Notes under the pieces: model-generated
The model's database searches: none
Told to the model about the DNA's origin: nothing
Seen by the model: only the letters and a program-made list of their open reading frames with translations
Assembly (NCBI GenBank): GCA_018340805.1
Contig: JACMZG010000008.1
Location: 25,630,577 to 25,694,576 of the forward strand
Origin: Microvelia longipes
Lineage: Eukaryota; Arthropoda; Insecta; Hemiptera; Veliidae
Length of the DNA: 64,000 bases
Reading direction: 5' to 3'
Shown: piece after piece, positions 1-14,139 of the stretch
Layout: each line of letters begins with the position of its first letter
Position numbering within the stretch: position 1 is the stretch's first letter
Program-made: the position numbers and the translations under genes

Positions 1-1104
1 TCTGTTATCCGGGTGGGCATTAAACGGTGATCTATTCAGCGTTTTATTAAAAATACTAAAATTATAAAAATACGCTGATCAATCGTTTTTGATTTTCTTT
101 GAAAGTTAAGGACGTTATAAATAAAATATTTTCCGGTGGAATTACAACTAGACTTAAAAATTTATTTTCTGTCCCAAGTTTCAATTTCTATAGCGTAGAT
201 ACACTGGAAAAAATAAGACCACACACATACAGATGAACCACACATACAACTAATGAAAAACCACCTTAAAAAGGTCTTAAAAATCCTGGATTCCAATTTG
301 GAATCACAATATTCTCATTATACCTTAGGTTTAAATGAAGAAAAGTAAAAAGATAAATTAAATTTAAAAAGGAAATTTTTCGGGATGGTTTTGACCTTCC
401 TGGCTTATTTATTAGAAAACCTTATTTTTGCATTCTAAGAAATGGCTTATCCATATTTAATCTCTATGTTATTTTGAAACCTTCATATTTCTTTGAAAAT
501 TGAATAAAAATACCTAAATATCTTTGTTTAGGTTCTTAAGAATTCAAATAAAACACGTGTGTCAGTCTTTTACATTTTATTACTCCATTGGTAACAGATT
601 TTTCCTGAATAATTTCTTTCTCTAAATGCAAGTACTTAAAAAGGGATATGTTATTAATAACTTATTGGTTCATTACATTAAACCTTAACGCATGAGGGGT
701 TTAGTTTCCGATTTTTTGGAGAGTTTGGTTTTCATACCACGGGCCTCAGCTATATTGCATTCAAATATAGCTGATATTGCAATTTCCATTTCACAATTGT
801 TGCAGGCAAATTATCGGCAAGTGGTACTCGGTTCTTTTAGTCACAAAAATCGGGCTTCGTACGTGGTCTCCAAAATGTCATGTTCATCCAATCTGTAAGG
901 TGGTATTACTTGAGTCACGCTACGGATAACCTTTAGGATAAATAAGTAAACCTACTGTTTAGGGTAAATTTAAAATTGACGTAAATTAACGCTTAGAAAA
1001 GTATCACAATAGATACTGTTACAGTGTACAATCAAGTGATACGAAAATATTATAATTATTAATATATATATGGACCTATTGACCATACTTGTCGGGCTGT
1101 TTTT
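1..1104. other. AT-rich spacer
   Basis: No gene recognised. A 68-codon frame at 692-898 has no family features or splice context. Confidence 0.5.
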
Positions 1105-1225
1105 TAAGCGAATTTTTCCTTTGGGAAAAAATTCGTAATGGGAAATAGGGCGTCATGGCGGAATTCGAACTCGCAACCACGACAACCAAATCCCGTTTCG
1201 AGGTCCCTCAAATTGACCGAAAAAA
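1105..1225 (-). repeat. Possible tRNA-derived SINE fragment
   Basis: On the minus strand, ttgcgagttcgaattccgcc (about 1157-1176) has a T-arm shape: GCGAG stem, loop TTCGAAT and TCCGC, close to the Pol III B box. No A box or complete tRNA fold is seen. The flank has a hairpin, gaatttttcc...ggaaaaaattc, at 1110-1134. Confidence 0.3.
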
Positions 1226-2419
1226 AAAATTCGCGAGATTTATATATATATAAATTATATATATATATATATGTATAAATATAATAATATATTTCTTTAA
1301 GAATATCACTTTTTTTATATGTTTCTGTAATGCCACGCCTGATAAACTAATTTAAAATGAAGCAAATAAACTGTGCCTGTGAAGTGTATAAGATAGATGA
1401 GATAAATGCGCATTTTCTGCTGAAAAATTAAAATAAATAACAATTAGGCTTATTTACCACCAAGATTTATAGGTGCTTTTTAAAGTTATATCTCGTTATT
1501 TGTTCCTAGTTTTTATATTTTTAATTGTTAATGTAGTTTTTTAGTAGTTTTGTATCTTTCTGCAAGATGCATCCAAATGGATTGGAAATTTGTGACTAAT
1601 GAGCTAAATTTTTTGGAAAGCTGAGGATTCATGCTTCACCTAAACCAAGCCAAGCCATTTTACTGTGCTATTAATAAAAATTAATAAAGAAATAGCAATT
1701 AAGGCCAAGACAAGACTGAAGTGAAAATGGTGGAAAGATTCGCCTTTAGACAGTTGGGAGGCCCCAATATAAAAATACAGGTGTGAGTGTGCGCACATAG
1801 GGAAGAATCTGCATAAGGTCCAGTGGTTATCGTGAGTATGCTCAAAAGTATATATGTTCCTAGTATTTAAAAAAAAACCATTGTTAGAATTAAAGTCATT
1901 CTTTTCTACCTAATAGCTAAAATAAATCTTTGATATTATATGTAGAACGCTTTATAACAATGCTACCATATGAGTTTAATGACTTTATATTCACTACTAT
2001 TATAGTCATATATGTGATGATTATATAATATATATATAATAATATATATAAATAACTCATATGTGAGTGAAGGATATTGATTACTTAATCACTTTAGTAG
2101 TTAGTAATAGAGCTGTATAATATATATTATATATGTATTTTCCAGACACTTTCTTGATTGAAAACAATCATCTAGTGTGCGTATGTCTCGAACGGATGTA
2201 AATTATTTATGAAGTTTAACCAACTTTAGTGCACTAAGTAACAAAAGTATAAACATATTGAGCGAGGCAATCACGGAACTCCTATATATGAAAACACCTC
2301 TAGTTAATATCTTTTAGCAACCAGCGTGAAAAAATAATACAAAGGATCAATGTACCCTTATATAGTTTTTGATATATAGCGACACAGAATTAAATAGCTA
2401 TAGAATGAATAACCACGAG

Positions 2420-2880
2420 CGATCCGAAGTATCTGATAACGACTCCACACCCTCTAAGTGTGACCCTAAAAATTCGAAAAAAAAAATTTTAAATTACCCA
2501 AAAAAAAGTCCAAAATTACCACTAGGTCGATAAATTAAATCATTATATTATTGGCGAGAGAAATTACCACAAGTGCCTGGTATCAACATAAGTGGTGAGT
2601 CAGTTCGTCTTGCAATAAGTGTTCTCATACTCCAGCATTTTGGGCGCTTGACTAATTCACAACATAGATTGGAGTTTACTAGAGTGGGGGAGGGGGAAAC
2701 CTCCGACGGTCCGAAAGACGATACGACCAATTTTAATTGCCGCCTTTAACCCAAAAAAAAGTCATAAAAACCCAAAAAAGATAGATATAGAACCACCCAA
2801 CAATAATCTCGGGCCGATTAGAAAATTTTAATAGTATTCGGTGCCAGTTTAGCTATATCAATGTATATATATAAATATGT

Positions 2881-2911
<31 letters not shown>

Positions 2912-3600
2912 ATATATTACTAGTAGTAGTAATATATATATATTATATATATTATAATATATATGTATGTATTTCTAGACCATTCTTGTAAACACTCTAT
3001 CTTTCGAACGGATTAATATCTTTTTTAACCAAACTTGGTACAAAAATCAACCTTAGAGGACACGAACCCTATTTAAAAACCAGGTTATTGTGACGTCATT
3101 AACTTGGGTTTGCTGAGTCAGCGAAATTTTCAAAAAAATAGGCAATATTCAGGGTTAATATTTTTTTGCGCGAAAAAGGTCAATAGTTATGTTTTTGAGG
3201 CACGCTAATCGAATGAAACCAGGTCCGAAGTTCATACGGAACCACTCTAAGTGACCCTAAAAAAATCGAAAGAAACCATTGTAAATTACCAAAAACCAAA
3301 ATTTGGTCGATAAAAAAATTTAATTCAAGTAGTTCGTTTTCTAATGGAATTTTGGGCCGCTGAATCTATGGAACCCGGTCCCGAAGTCGATACGACCACT
3401 CTAAGTGACCAAAAAGTCGAAAAAACCACAAAAAATAATTAGTAGAAAACCAAATTTGTACAGTCGCGTTGAAAAATATTACAATTTCGAGTAGGTGTCG
3501 TTTCAATGTTTTTGGCCTCTTGAGTGATGCCAGTGGTGCGGAGAAGTCAATACGTCACTAATGCTCTAAAATACTCCCCAAGAGTACCTGCCGCTGGATT
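2420..3600 (+). repeat. Minisatellite-like block, period about 157 bp (family R7)
   Basis: A diverged unit recurs: gtccgaagttcatacgg (near 3223), gtcccgaagtcgatacg (near 3380) and cggagaagtcaatacg (near 3538), spaced about 157-158. Each of the first two is followed by ccactctaagtgacc and tcgaaa..aacca; the last is decayed. Earlier, weaker units lie near 2420 and 2705. An AT array (2876-2960) interrupts the block. The same family appears at 44395-44530 and, inverted, at 63250-63770. Confidence 0.55.
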
Positions 3601-4000
3601 CAGCATCCTTGGAAGGTCGAGTTAATTTTTATCCGTTTTATTTTTACTTAATAAAAGTTATACAACTTAATGGAAGAAATAGTATTTACTAGCGCGGTAT
3701 AGATCCGCATGTCGGTCTAATATTGCTATTTGGATGCGAGCACTCAAAACCCAGAACAGTTTACCATTGGTTCGCAGTAAAATACCTTGTCATCGAGGTC
3801 AGGTGAGAACTCTCACAATATTGTACCGTAATATTTAATATAAAAACCCTTATAAATATCAAGATTATACAAACTAGAAAAATAAAATTCATAGGTCAGC
3901 TCAAATAAGAGTGTGTTAGCGCAGCATGTCGGCCAAACATAGCGAATTTCACTTTTGGATGCGTAATTTTCTCCAGACTGAATAAATGTGCTCTTTTTCG

Positions 4001-4607
4001 ACATTATATACAGTTTACAACTACTAAATAAATAATTCCGGCGCGGCTAGTCCGCTGGTCGAGCGAAGATACTTCATCATCTGTGTAGATTTAAGATCGT
4101 GCGATCGTGTTACAGGCAGTGTTTTAATACGTAAAAACAATCCATACTTCTTGCTCAATATGCAATAGAAACCACTGAATCCATGCGTGTTTCCGAGGAT
4201 TCATATGCTGAATCAAAGGCACTGCTCGTAACTCATTTTTGGTCTGTATTTCCCAAGTGAAAATGCGCGTAAACCTTTAAAGATAACTGACTAAAGCTTA
4301 AAGATAAGTAACTAAGCTTTAAACTTAAGTGCAAATAATAGTGGTACTTTTGATTTTAGAGGCATAGTTTTTGTACAACCAACTAAATAATTATGCGCAT
4401 TTCCTTTGGGAAATACAGACAAAAGAGTTACGAGGCAGTGCTGTTGACAGCATTGAACCGGAACACCAATGGGCATGGTTCTTGCAATAAGCAAGAAATG
4501 GTTGTTTAGCACGGAAACACGCATTCTAAATGAAATTCGCCCGACAGCGACCACCGCGCCGGAATTATTTATTTACTAGTTGAGTTTATAATTACTTTAT
4601 ATAATGT
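4001..4607. mobile_element. Foldback element, 607 bp (family R6)
   Basis: The left end acattatata...aactactaaataaataatt...ccggcgcgg is inverted at the right end ccgcgccgg...tataatgt with a few differences. Inner symmetry continues (cgtaactcatttttggtctg against the inverse of cagacaaaagagttacg). An open frame on the minus strand here is not coding. It lies directly downstream of the R7 block. Confidence 0.65.
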
Positions 4608-7109
4608 AAAAGAACGGAAAACACGCATCGCAAACGGAAAATTCGCTCCACTGACCATTTATTTTGCGGGAATACAACGCGAAAATTTAATAGTGTTAAT
4701 TGATTAAACTCAAATAGTTCATTAAAAATACCGTAGAATTACTATTATGATTATGTTCGTGAGATTACCATATTTATTTTGTTTAGTGTATTAAATAAAG
4801 AAAAACTGATAAAATTAATTTTATTTATAAATAATATTATTTCTTTAAGTAGATTATGTGTTAAGTGTCAATAGTCGCTCATATTAGCGTAATCACTACC
4901 TATTTCAGCCATCATTTTGAGCATAGTGAATATATATTATAAGTGTCTAAAATGTATTCTATTCCCTGATTACTTTACATACTTATAAAAATTATGATGA
5001 AAATTATTCATTCAAATAAGTATATACAAATTTTCAAAGACCTAGTTACAAAAAGGATCTCTCCTCTCATATTTTGAATTTAATGTGGAGGTCGTTTGCT
5101 TAACTTTAAAAGAGATAGTTGGACTTCTGTATCTCCACAGTCATGGCTAAAATCTAATATAATTAACATGTATAGAACTCAGCTCCAAGCCGTTTCCAGT
5201 AGCTTCCAGGGCCTTCTCTTGAATGAGAGAGTTCTCGAAACATCTTTGTATTTAAGGCTATATTAAGACTATATAACATTTTCTATGAAAATTTATATTT
5301 GGTATTTTCAGCCCCGTTTTGAATTTCGTTCTCTCGCTAGCGGAGTATGTCTCTATAGATAGATTAGTAAATAACACTGGTGACTTTACAAGTCTAAACT
5401 TCTATGGAAAGTAGCACAAAAATCTTAATAATATACAAGCCCTAATAAAATTAATTAAAAATTTATGATATGGTAATTTTTTTAATTGCTAGTGTAAATA
5501 AATAATCAGTCTTTAAGTCCACGTTAAAGTCCTAGTTTGTCAGGAGCCAGTACAAGGATGCTAAGAGATAACTCTCCCTTTAATTTGCCATCTTTTTAAA
5601 GAGCCGTTAGTTGAGCCGGTTATTATAATATAGGACTTAAATATGTCTATATCGTTATTAATTTATAGGTATAGAGAAGTTTGACAATGTCGTCATTTAT
5701 AATTTGCGCTGTGTTTGTTAACTTACTTATTATACGGTCTCTTCTGAGATAGAAGAAGCTTATTTTTAACGTGATCTAGTTTAAAAAATTATTTCCGTTC
5801 ATTCCGAACAACCATCATTAGCTTACTATAATATTCATGAGAATGTAAATATATTAACTAAAGCTGATCTGCTTTTAGTTATATAAAATATTTAGACCAA
5901 TACACTACTTTAACCTTGAAACAAAAATAAATTTAGTGATATATAAGTGAAAAAGCCTTTCAGGTCTTGTAAAAAAGATCAAACACATTAATCTATGACA
6001 AGCTAAATAATTACAGAGAGAAATACAAACACCGCTAAGACACACTAAAAACGTTAGACCTTATTCATGTGGATTTCGGTTTTCAGAACTTTTAGGCCGG
6101 TAGATACGGGAACAGCTTTTCTCTTTTGATCACGCTTAAAGTGCGAGGGAAGCTAAAATGATTCTTGAAGGGAGGATTGTTGTTGCATAGTTCTGATTTA
6201 CAAGACTGACTAAATTTTACTTGGATGACTTTAGAAGTTTACCTGCAAGTTTCTGAGTTTTGCTTATTATTAATTTAATTATTATTAAAACCACGATGTA
6301 CTTAAACCGTTAAGACAAAGTGTCACTTTAAAACATGACCTTAAGAAGACGAGACATAAGGTGTAACTTAACCTAACTCTCTCAGGATGCAGAAACATAA
6401 ATTAATTAGTGCTTGGATTATGCGTTAAAGAGTCCAAAATGATTGTTTCGATATGTTTATCACTAAATATGACACCTCTTTTTACAGCAAAAAGCGGCTT
6501 GGTTTTCTGTTGCAGGTATTTACAATTTTTAATCTGCCTTATGCCTATGTGCGGTACTGGCAGGAGCACTCGTATCTAATCAGCTAGCAGGAGGGAATGC
6601 CCTTTCAAAAGAGGATGTTGAAATGTTAGGGCTCCTGCAGGGAGTTCCTATGCATGAAAAATAAAACTTAGGGCTTCCTATGTACAATAAATACTTAATT
6701 ACTAATTATATTCGGCGATGCACCACAGTTTACTATAACTGTTTCCTTTTTTTGTCTAAGCTATACTTTATAGTTTTTAATAGTAATGCATAATTAAATA
6801 TGTAATATTTTAATTTCAAAAAAATCAATACAAATGTAATTATGGAAAAATTGGGGATTGTATGTTGTGAATCTAATTGAAAGAATGTTAAAGCATATAG
6901 TGCAAGTGAACTTATCTTACCAAAGCTTTTATGTGGAAAGTTTAAAAAATTACTCCAGGAGGAAGATTAGTTATTGTTCATTTCTGTTTAAATTCACTTG
7001 TTAGTTGCACTTTGCATGTTTTCGAATTATCTATGTATCGTTTACACATTAAAATACGCAGATAGTACAACCTTTTTATTTACCATACTGGAATAGTCCG
7101 TAACACGCC
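4608..7109. other. AT-rich spacer
   Basis: I see no gene, RNA or clear repeat here. The first part (4615-4690) echoes R6 motifs such as ggaaaacacgcat and aaaattcgctcc. Confidence 0.5.
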
Positions 7110-7930
7110 TCAGCAATCCCTAACATGTGACTCATTTTTTAACTACTGCAGGAACCAAATTTTATTATCTGATTAAACCCTTGGTGATACCTTAGCATTA
7201 TGAGGTAAAGCTTGATGTCTGATGACAATACACTTAACTGAACCCTCACTAGAGTAGGCACGCCGTGTCGATAATGAATGCGCTCAGCGTTCTAGCGATT
7301 TGTGAAAAAAAATTAGAAAATCGTTACAAATTCCATTTTTTTGCAACAAGTGGTTGGTTCACTATAAGGCGTGCTGCAAACACGACGTATTTACAGAGAC
7401 TATTTCAGATATAGTAATACTAGAACGTGAGAGAGTTATGACCGTGTGTGGTTAATTCTGAGCCAAAAATGAGCTACCACACAAAACCCTCAGTTTTATC
7501 TCAAGTGTTTGTGACTTCGCACTAAAGTTAGCCCATTGTTTTATTAAGTTTTTACAAAGAAACATTACACTTGTTGTAATTTTTATCCGATGCTCTTAAA
7601 TTATTAAAAAACTCGCTTATTAGTCGAGGATTTCATGTATCATGTTTTAAAAATGTTCTCTCATTGTTTTGCACTACAGTAGTCATAGATTGAAGTGTGA
7701 ACATAAACTCTGTATGCAAGAAACTGAATATTTGTTCTAATATTCTATAAATTTTTTGAGCTATAATTTACCCCATTCATATGTATAGAAGGCTTCACAT
7801 TGACATGTATTTTTTATCTTAGTCTATTCAATTTGTAAAGCGTCATTTTATATAACTATCATACAAAATTTGGTTTAATAGTAGTACAAAATGAACTACA
7901 TTTTTTTACAATTGTGTTCTCTCACGGAGC
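7110..7930. mobile_element. Old copy of the 683-bp foldback family
   Basis: Left-arm blocks (acatgtgactcattttttaa, aatgaatgcgctcagcgttc, gcaacaagtggttggttcac) and right-arm blocks (cattcatatgtatagaaggc, gtagtacaaaatgaactaca) occur in the same order and orientation as at 41160-41842. It is much diverged and slightly longer. A short fragment also lies at 47725-47770. Confidence 0.5.
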
Positions 7931-8161
7931 TCACATGGAACATAGGAGTGTTCACCCAGACTTATTATTGATAAATTAATTATTGTCAAATATTTACTTT
8001 TTATGTGTGAGAAGTGCTTAAAACGTTATAAAAGAAAATTTGTCATGCCGACTTGTGTAGTCTTATTTAAAGTGTTTGGATTCTAGATTCGTGAGATTTT
8101 ATTGCCCTATAGTGGGTAAAAAAGGATAAATACATATAAAAATTAATCAAAACTTCAATAA

Positions 8162-9147
8162 ATCGGGTGTAGCATTATCATCGCTATATCCATTTTCTCA
8201 TTACATTCGGATTAGCTACGCTCATCCTACACTATGCTTAATCGTACACGCTGTGTGTCGTACCGGAATATACAATCGTGGCCAAATTATCAGAGTATAG
8301 TTACATGTCTCTCTGGACTATATGCGCTTTCGCTTCACAAGCGTGCAGAGTTAATATAAAATAAGTCAATAATCTTTTCTTTCTCAAGCTGGGTACATAT
8401 ATACGCATTTATACACGGAGATCTGACTTCACAGACACTCAGATGCCCGCTTCTTTCCTTTTTTGATCAATCATGAATACTTTTCGTATAATTGACAGCT
8501 TGAAAGGTGTAGTGCACTTAGCGTGTTATACGTAAAGTGCTAGTAGAATAGACATTTGTACTAATGTCAATAATTGATTGTTTTCAATTTTTTTACAATT
8601 GTTTTAGAGAACGAACGTACTGACCAAGTTCATTTCAAAGAACTGATTATTTTTATACTACTGATAGCGACGGAAATGAGGACTTAACAATATGTGTTAG
8701 TGGCAACTGTGGCCCCTTGATATATGGCTAATAAGTGTGTCTCTAAATACAGCAAACCAAACGCATCATTTTTCGCGTTTTATTGATTTTTCGAAAATGT
8801 ATTGCTGATAGATACACATTCATTGCGAGATATAATGACGGTCATATATAAAAAAAATTCTTATTTCCAAATATATCCACAACTACAGTATGGAAGACTG
8901 ATTTTTTTTCTTACAAAGTTTCTATTCTCTCTGTAGTATAATACTACCTAGAAAAGGTCACGATGGATAACAGAAAACACACACACACACACAGACAGAC
9001 ACGATCATTGAAATCCATCAGGAGACCTTAAAAACACCTGAAAAACGGATATTTCCGGTTGAATTCCTGGTTCTGCGGATTGTTTGCAAAACACTAATAA
9101 CTTTTCCTAAGTTACCTACTTGAGTATAAATGAGGTAAATTGATAAA
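8162..9147 (+). mobile_element. R1 dispersed repeat, old copy
   Basis: It starts with aatcgggtgtagc and attcggattagctacgctca, and ends with gttacctacttgagtataaatgagg, matching the R1 order. The middle includes gcgttttattgatttttcg, acaactacag, tacaaagtttctattctctc, a short CA run and atcaggagaccttaaaaaca. It is heavily diverged. Confidence 0.5.
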
Positions 9148-12100
9148 GAAAAATGTATAGGAGAAATAAATCGTAAACTAAGGCACGATATGACAATAGT
9201 GTCTAACCAATTTATTGTTTCTTCCTTGTATCATTCTTAGATTGGATAGCAAATAAAATTTGCTTATCTCCACTATATTAGTGAGCCACTTTGACTAAAG
9301 TATTTCAACTCTAATTTGTGTGTTTTATGTTGAGATATACCTTATCACTATTACGGTTTGTTTCATTTTAGTTAAGGTTATTATAGTAAAGGCTTATATA
9401 TTGCTGTAACACTCACGGTTTTAATCAGTTAACACCGTTGGGAAAATATTTATGATAAGATGAAATCCAGTTAGGGTTGGTTGATATGAAATTGTATCGT
9501 TTGAGAGTGGTTAACTTCTAGAGCTGGAACTATACTTGGCTTTCTCGCAAATTAGATGTATTCCCTCGGCTGTCAACAATAATAATCACACATAATGCGA
9601 GATTATTTCCTGTGTCATACTATAAATAAATTGTTCTCCAAGTAATAAGATTAGACGTAGAATTTTACATGTTTAACAAACCCTGATAATATCTCCTTAA
9701 TGAAAATATTTAATTTAGTGGTTAAAACACCTCTAATTACTTTATTGATGCTGAGTCTAGCATATATTAATATTTAAAAAAAATTGAAGATAATTAAATT
9801 AGTTGATATGTTAAATGGTTCTCTCCCGTGGCAAGATTTACTCAGGTATGTCTTACAATAATTTTATCGTCACAAATGCTAAAGCATACATATTTCTCAG
9901 AGAACTCCCGAAGTGGACAAGAGAAGGATCAACTCTATTTACGACAGCTAGAAACTTTAATACGACCATATCAGATAGTCCAAAACTATTGCGTACATTA
10001 GTAATCATGTGTCATACGGAGGCATACACTTACATCGTATGTGAAAAACCACGTCATCAAAGACGATCGAAAAATCAGGTTACAAGGGAGATATTCTACC
10101 ATAGGCAACAGGCCTACTCAGATCACATATCGAAACGAGGAGTGGGTAAATTATTCAATATAGTGTATAAAATTGACCAATTATTTAACTTATCTCGTTA
10201 AAATAACACGTTTATTTCCCTCATAAGGTGCCATATACACTAGCACATATTGGATCTATTGCACATATAGTGTCCTAACGTGCATCTGTGAGCTACTTTT
10301 ATTAGTATTTTGATTATTAATAGTGGATAATAATCCGAGTATTGAATATGCCACGAGGAGATATACTAATTTTTATTCTCTCAATATAAGTTAATATTCA
10401 GTGAGATGTGCGGGGAGTAACGAAAACGGTAACAGGGAGATTAGAAAATAAATCAGATTTGTGGGATGATTCGTTTTTTTATTCGAAGTTCTTCTCCGCC
10501 CCTATTTTATTGGTTATTTGAAGTGGATTTAAAGGTAAATAAAATTATTAAGTCACAGAAATGAGTTTGCCACTGGTTTCGTCTATGTAATAACTGTTCG
10601 TGTAGAGATAAAATGACACCCATGTCAAACATATGTGACGTCATTTATAACATCGACTATAGGCACAAAATACGATTTGAATGTAGACCCCAACTTATCA
10701 CATGCTAATCAAACTATTTCTCTATCTTTCGATTCTCAACGTAAAATTTCGCTAAATTAACATCAAATTCTTAAATTCCATATAATTAACTTATATATCT
10801 TAACTCTCACATAATAAGAATATCACAAAACAAATAGATTAAAACTATTCCTTAATTGTGAATATAGGACAATATAACACATATTTAAAATCCTTATAAG
10901 TAGAATTTAACAAAAAAATTATCTCATTTTGTTTGATTTTAAGATAGTGTGACGAATTAGAAATTTTACTCTTCTTATTATGTAGTCGAAATATTCAAGG
11001 CCTTTAATATATAATATTCTAACAACAAGAAACATAGTACTGAAAGATAGATGACTAGATGTTTTCTTTAAATTAGTATAAGAAAACAAATCCTCTTTGC
11101 ACACAAGACTAATGTCTTACAGCAGAGAGTATTTTTCCTGATCATGCTGATTGTAACTGATTCTGCAATATTTATGCAATAAATGAATTAAAATTTTGGG
11201 CAACAATAATGTTTCACATTAAGAATGTGTTTGAAAAATTAGTGTACTATTCAGCTCTTAAATCATTAGAGTCAGTTATTTTGTACTTAAATTTATTTTA
11301 AAATAAAGTAATATTAAAAAAATAAATTAATGTCATTGAAATACATGGCGAATACAAGCACTATCTCACTAGATAGAGGCCTATTCATGCGCGGTTATAC
11401 ACTCACCATATACTAAACTGCAGTAATATACTAATAAGAATGGTCTCTGGATGCTCTACCGACCATATTATAGTCTCCGAGTCTTAGATCTCCAAGGCGC
11501 ACCTATGGTTTGGCGGGTGGGGGGGCTCAGTTCAAACACTAATCACTGGTTTCAAAAGTCTTGGATTATGACAACTTTTAACGATGACGGCAAAAAATTC
11601 TGAAAAAACTGGGGTAAATTAATTGTTTATTATTATTACTTTTAGAAAAACAGCTGAAGGTAGCATATTTTGAAAGAAAAAAGTACTAAAAATTAGCAAT
11701 AAAGCTGAGCCCAAATGAGTGCAAGATAATGTTGTGCAGAGCCAATGTATAAATCAATCTATAGAAAAAATATACCCTTTTATTGAAGAGAAATTATTTT
11801 TTCTCGAAAAAAAAATCCGGATTTCTAGCCCGGAAACATAGGCCTGTTTTCTCAACAATTGTATTTGTTTTTTTTAAAAAAAATGTAATTGCATGAGTCG
11901 TCTTTTATTCTTATATGAGTATACCTTTGCTTGAGTATCCTTTACTTCATACATGACTATGAGGATAATCTAAATACAGAAAAATAATCAACAATGCGTA
12001 ACACAATATCCATTAAAGTTTCCTCCACAGATGTGAGAATGTTTTATTTTCTAACTAAAAAGTAATTTCTATATGACCTTACAAGAGCAATAAAAAGAAG

Positions 12101-12888
12101 AATTTTGATAAACAACATATCTGTTATTATATTAAGACCAAAAAAGACTAAAATCGTTTGAAATTAATTAACTTTAAAAAGCCTATGCAAGTTATATTGT
12201 ATTAATATTATACAAAATAATAAATCTTAAGTACAAAATGCAATCATGTTAAATCTTAAGTATTTCATTATTAAAAAACAATAAAACCTAGATAACAATT
12301 TTCTTATTTTTGTAATCTTGAAAAAATTTAACTGTAATAGCTTCATTACCACGAACTCATTATCATGATAGTTTCATATCCCTATCCCTGCTTTAAAAAA
12401 GAAATTATTTGGCAAATAATCTTTATGATTTCCAAAAGGATAAAACACGCTAATTTATTAATTTGCATTTTAGACAATTACCACTGATGTGGCAAAATGA
12501 TAAAATAACACAAATAACATCAATAGCATTAAAGTTAAACAAAGTTATATAAAATATTTTGCCATAACGGTGTGTAATTATCCGTGCTACAAGTTAAAAA
12601 GATGTTATGGTAACGATTATTTAGTTATACTAAATAAAATCTACTTTACATGATTTCGGAGTCCCCTCCCAAACCAATAGTTATTATTTATAGTAATTAT
12701 AACCTGCTTTCATGTCAACCTATTTTATCACATATCTATCTTAATGTACTTATTTCTGGACTGCATTTAATGATATATATAATAGTAACTAATACTAAGA
12801 GTATTGTTTCATATTATATATCTACTCTTTCTTTATACATATATCTTACTTATATAATCGAGGGACATTACTAATATATATATATATA
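9148..12888. other. AT-rich spacer up to the gap
   Basis: No supported gene. The longest frame, 128 codons at 9815-10201 (+), has no recognisable motif and ordinary local composition. An AT run abuts the gap. Confidence 0.5.
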
Positions 12889-13888
12889 NNNNNNNNNNNN
12901 NNNNNNNNNNNNNNNNNNNNNNNNNNNNNNNNNNNNNNNNNNNNNNNNNNNNNNNNNNNNNNNNNNNNNNNNNNNNNNNNNNNNNNNNNNNNNNNNNNNN
13001 NNNNNNNNNNNNNNNNNNNNNNNNNNNNNNNNNNNNNNNNNNNNNNNNNNNNNNNNNNNNNNNNNNNNNNNNNNNNNNNNNNNNNNNNNNNNNNNNNNNN
13101 NNNNNNNNNNNNNNNNNNNNNNNNNNNNNNNNNNNNNNNNNNNNNNNNNNNNNNNNNNNNNNNNNNNNNNNNNNNNNNNNNNNNNNNNNNNNNNNNNNNN
13201 NNNNNNNNNNNNNNNNNNNNNNNNNNNNNNNNNNNNNNNNNNNNNNNNNNNNNNNNNNNNNNNNNNNNNNNNNNNNNNNNNNNNNNNNNNNNNNNNNNNN
13301 NNNNNNNNNNNNNNNNNNNNNNNNNNNNNNNNNNNNNNNNNNNNNNNNNNNNNNNNNNNNNNNNNNNNNNNNNNNNNNNNNNNNNNNNNNNNNNNNNNNN
13401 NNNNNNNNNNNNNNNNNNNNNNNNNNNNNNNNNNNNNNNNNNNNNNNNNNNNNNNNNNNNNNNNNNNNNNNNNNNNNNNNNNNNNNNNNNNNNNNNNNNN
13501 NNNNNNNNNNNNNNNNNNNNNNNNNNNNNNNNNNNNNNNNNNNNNNNNNNNNNNNNNNNNNNNNNNNNNNNNNNNNNNNNNNNNNNNNNNNNNNNNNNNN
13601 NNNNNNNNNNNNNNNNNNNNNNNNNNNNNNNNNNNNNNNNNNNNNNNNNNNNNNNNNNNNNNNNNNNNNNNNNNNNNNNNNNNNNNNNNNNNNNNNNNNN
13701 NNNNNNNNNNNNNNNNNNNNNNNNNNNNNNNNNNNNNNNNNNNNNNNNNNNNNNNNNNNNNNNNNNNNNNNNNNNNNNNNNNNNNNNNNNNNNNNNNNNN
13801 NNNNNNNNNNNNNNNNNNNNNNNNNNNNNNNNNNNNNNNNNNNNNNNNNNNNNNNNNNNNNNNNNNNNNNNNNNNNNNNNNNNNNNNN
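12889..13888. other. Assembly gap, 1000 N
   Basis: Exactly 1000 Ns separate an AT dinucleotide run on the left from unique sequence on the right, so this is a scaffolding placeholder of arbitrary size. The right edge (gcgaacacaatactttt) resembles the 3' region of R1, so the missing DNA may include an R1 copy whose microsatellite broke the assembly. Open frames that cross the Ns are meaningless. Confidence 0.99.
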
Positions 13889-14139
13889 CGCGATTGACTG
13901 TGCGAACACAATACTTTTCTCTCAATTTAATATAATAGTTATAAATCGTATAAAATATGTCATATTTTTTATTCAGAATCAATAGGGGAATCTGGTTTAA
14001 TTAACAAATTTATTTCATAATAAATTGATAAACTTCATATAAAATTTAAATGAAATTAAATAAATAAAATTTATATTTAGAACCTTCAACTCCGGTTTTA
14101 TTCTCAATCAGGATTTAATAAAGGATTTATCGCTATTAT
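13889..14139. other. Spacer after the gap
   Basis: Starts with an R1-like fragment (gcgaacacaatactttt), then AT-rich sequence leading into the RTE remnant. Confidence 0.4.

Noticed and set aside
1745..1832. Possible small exon (CECAHIGKNLHKVQWLS) before gtgagt
   Set aside because: The acceptor is poor and its phase cannot be tied to exon A.
9815..10201. 128-codon open frame on +
   Set aside because: It is the longest gap-free frame apart from exon G, but shows no motif, no splice partner and no composition change; frames of this size arise by chance in 64 kb.
12833..13982. Three long minus-strand frames
   Set aside because: They run through the 1000 Ns and consist almost wholly of X.
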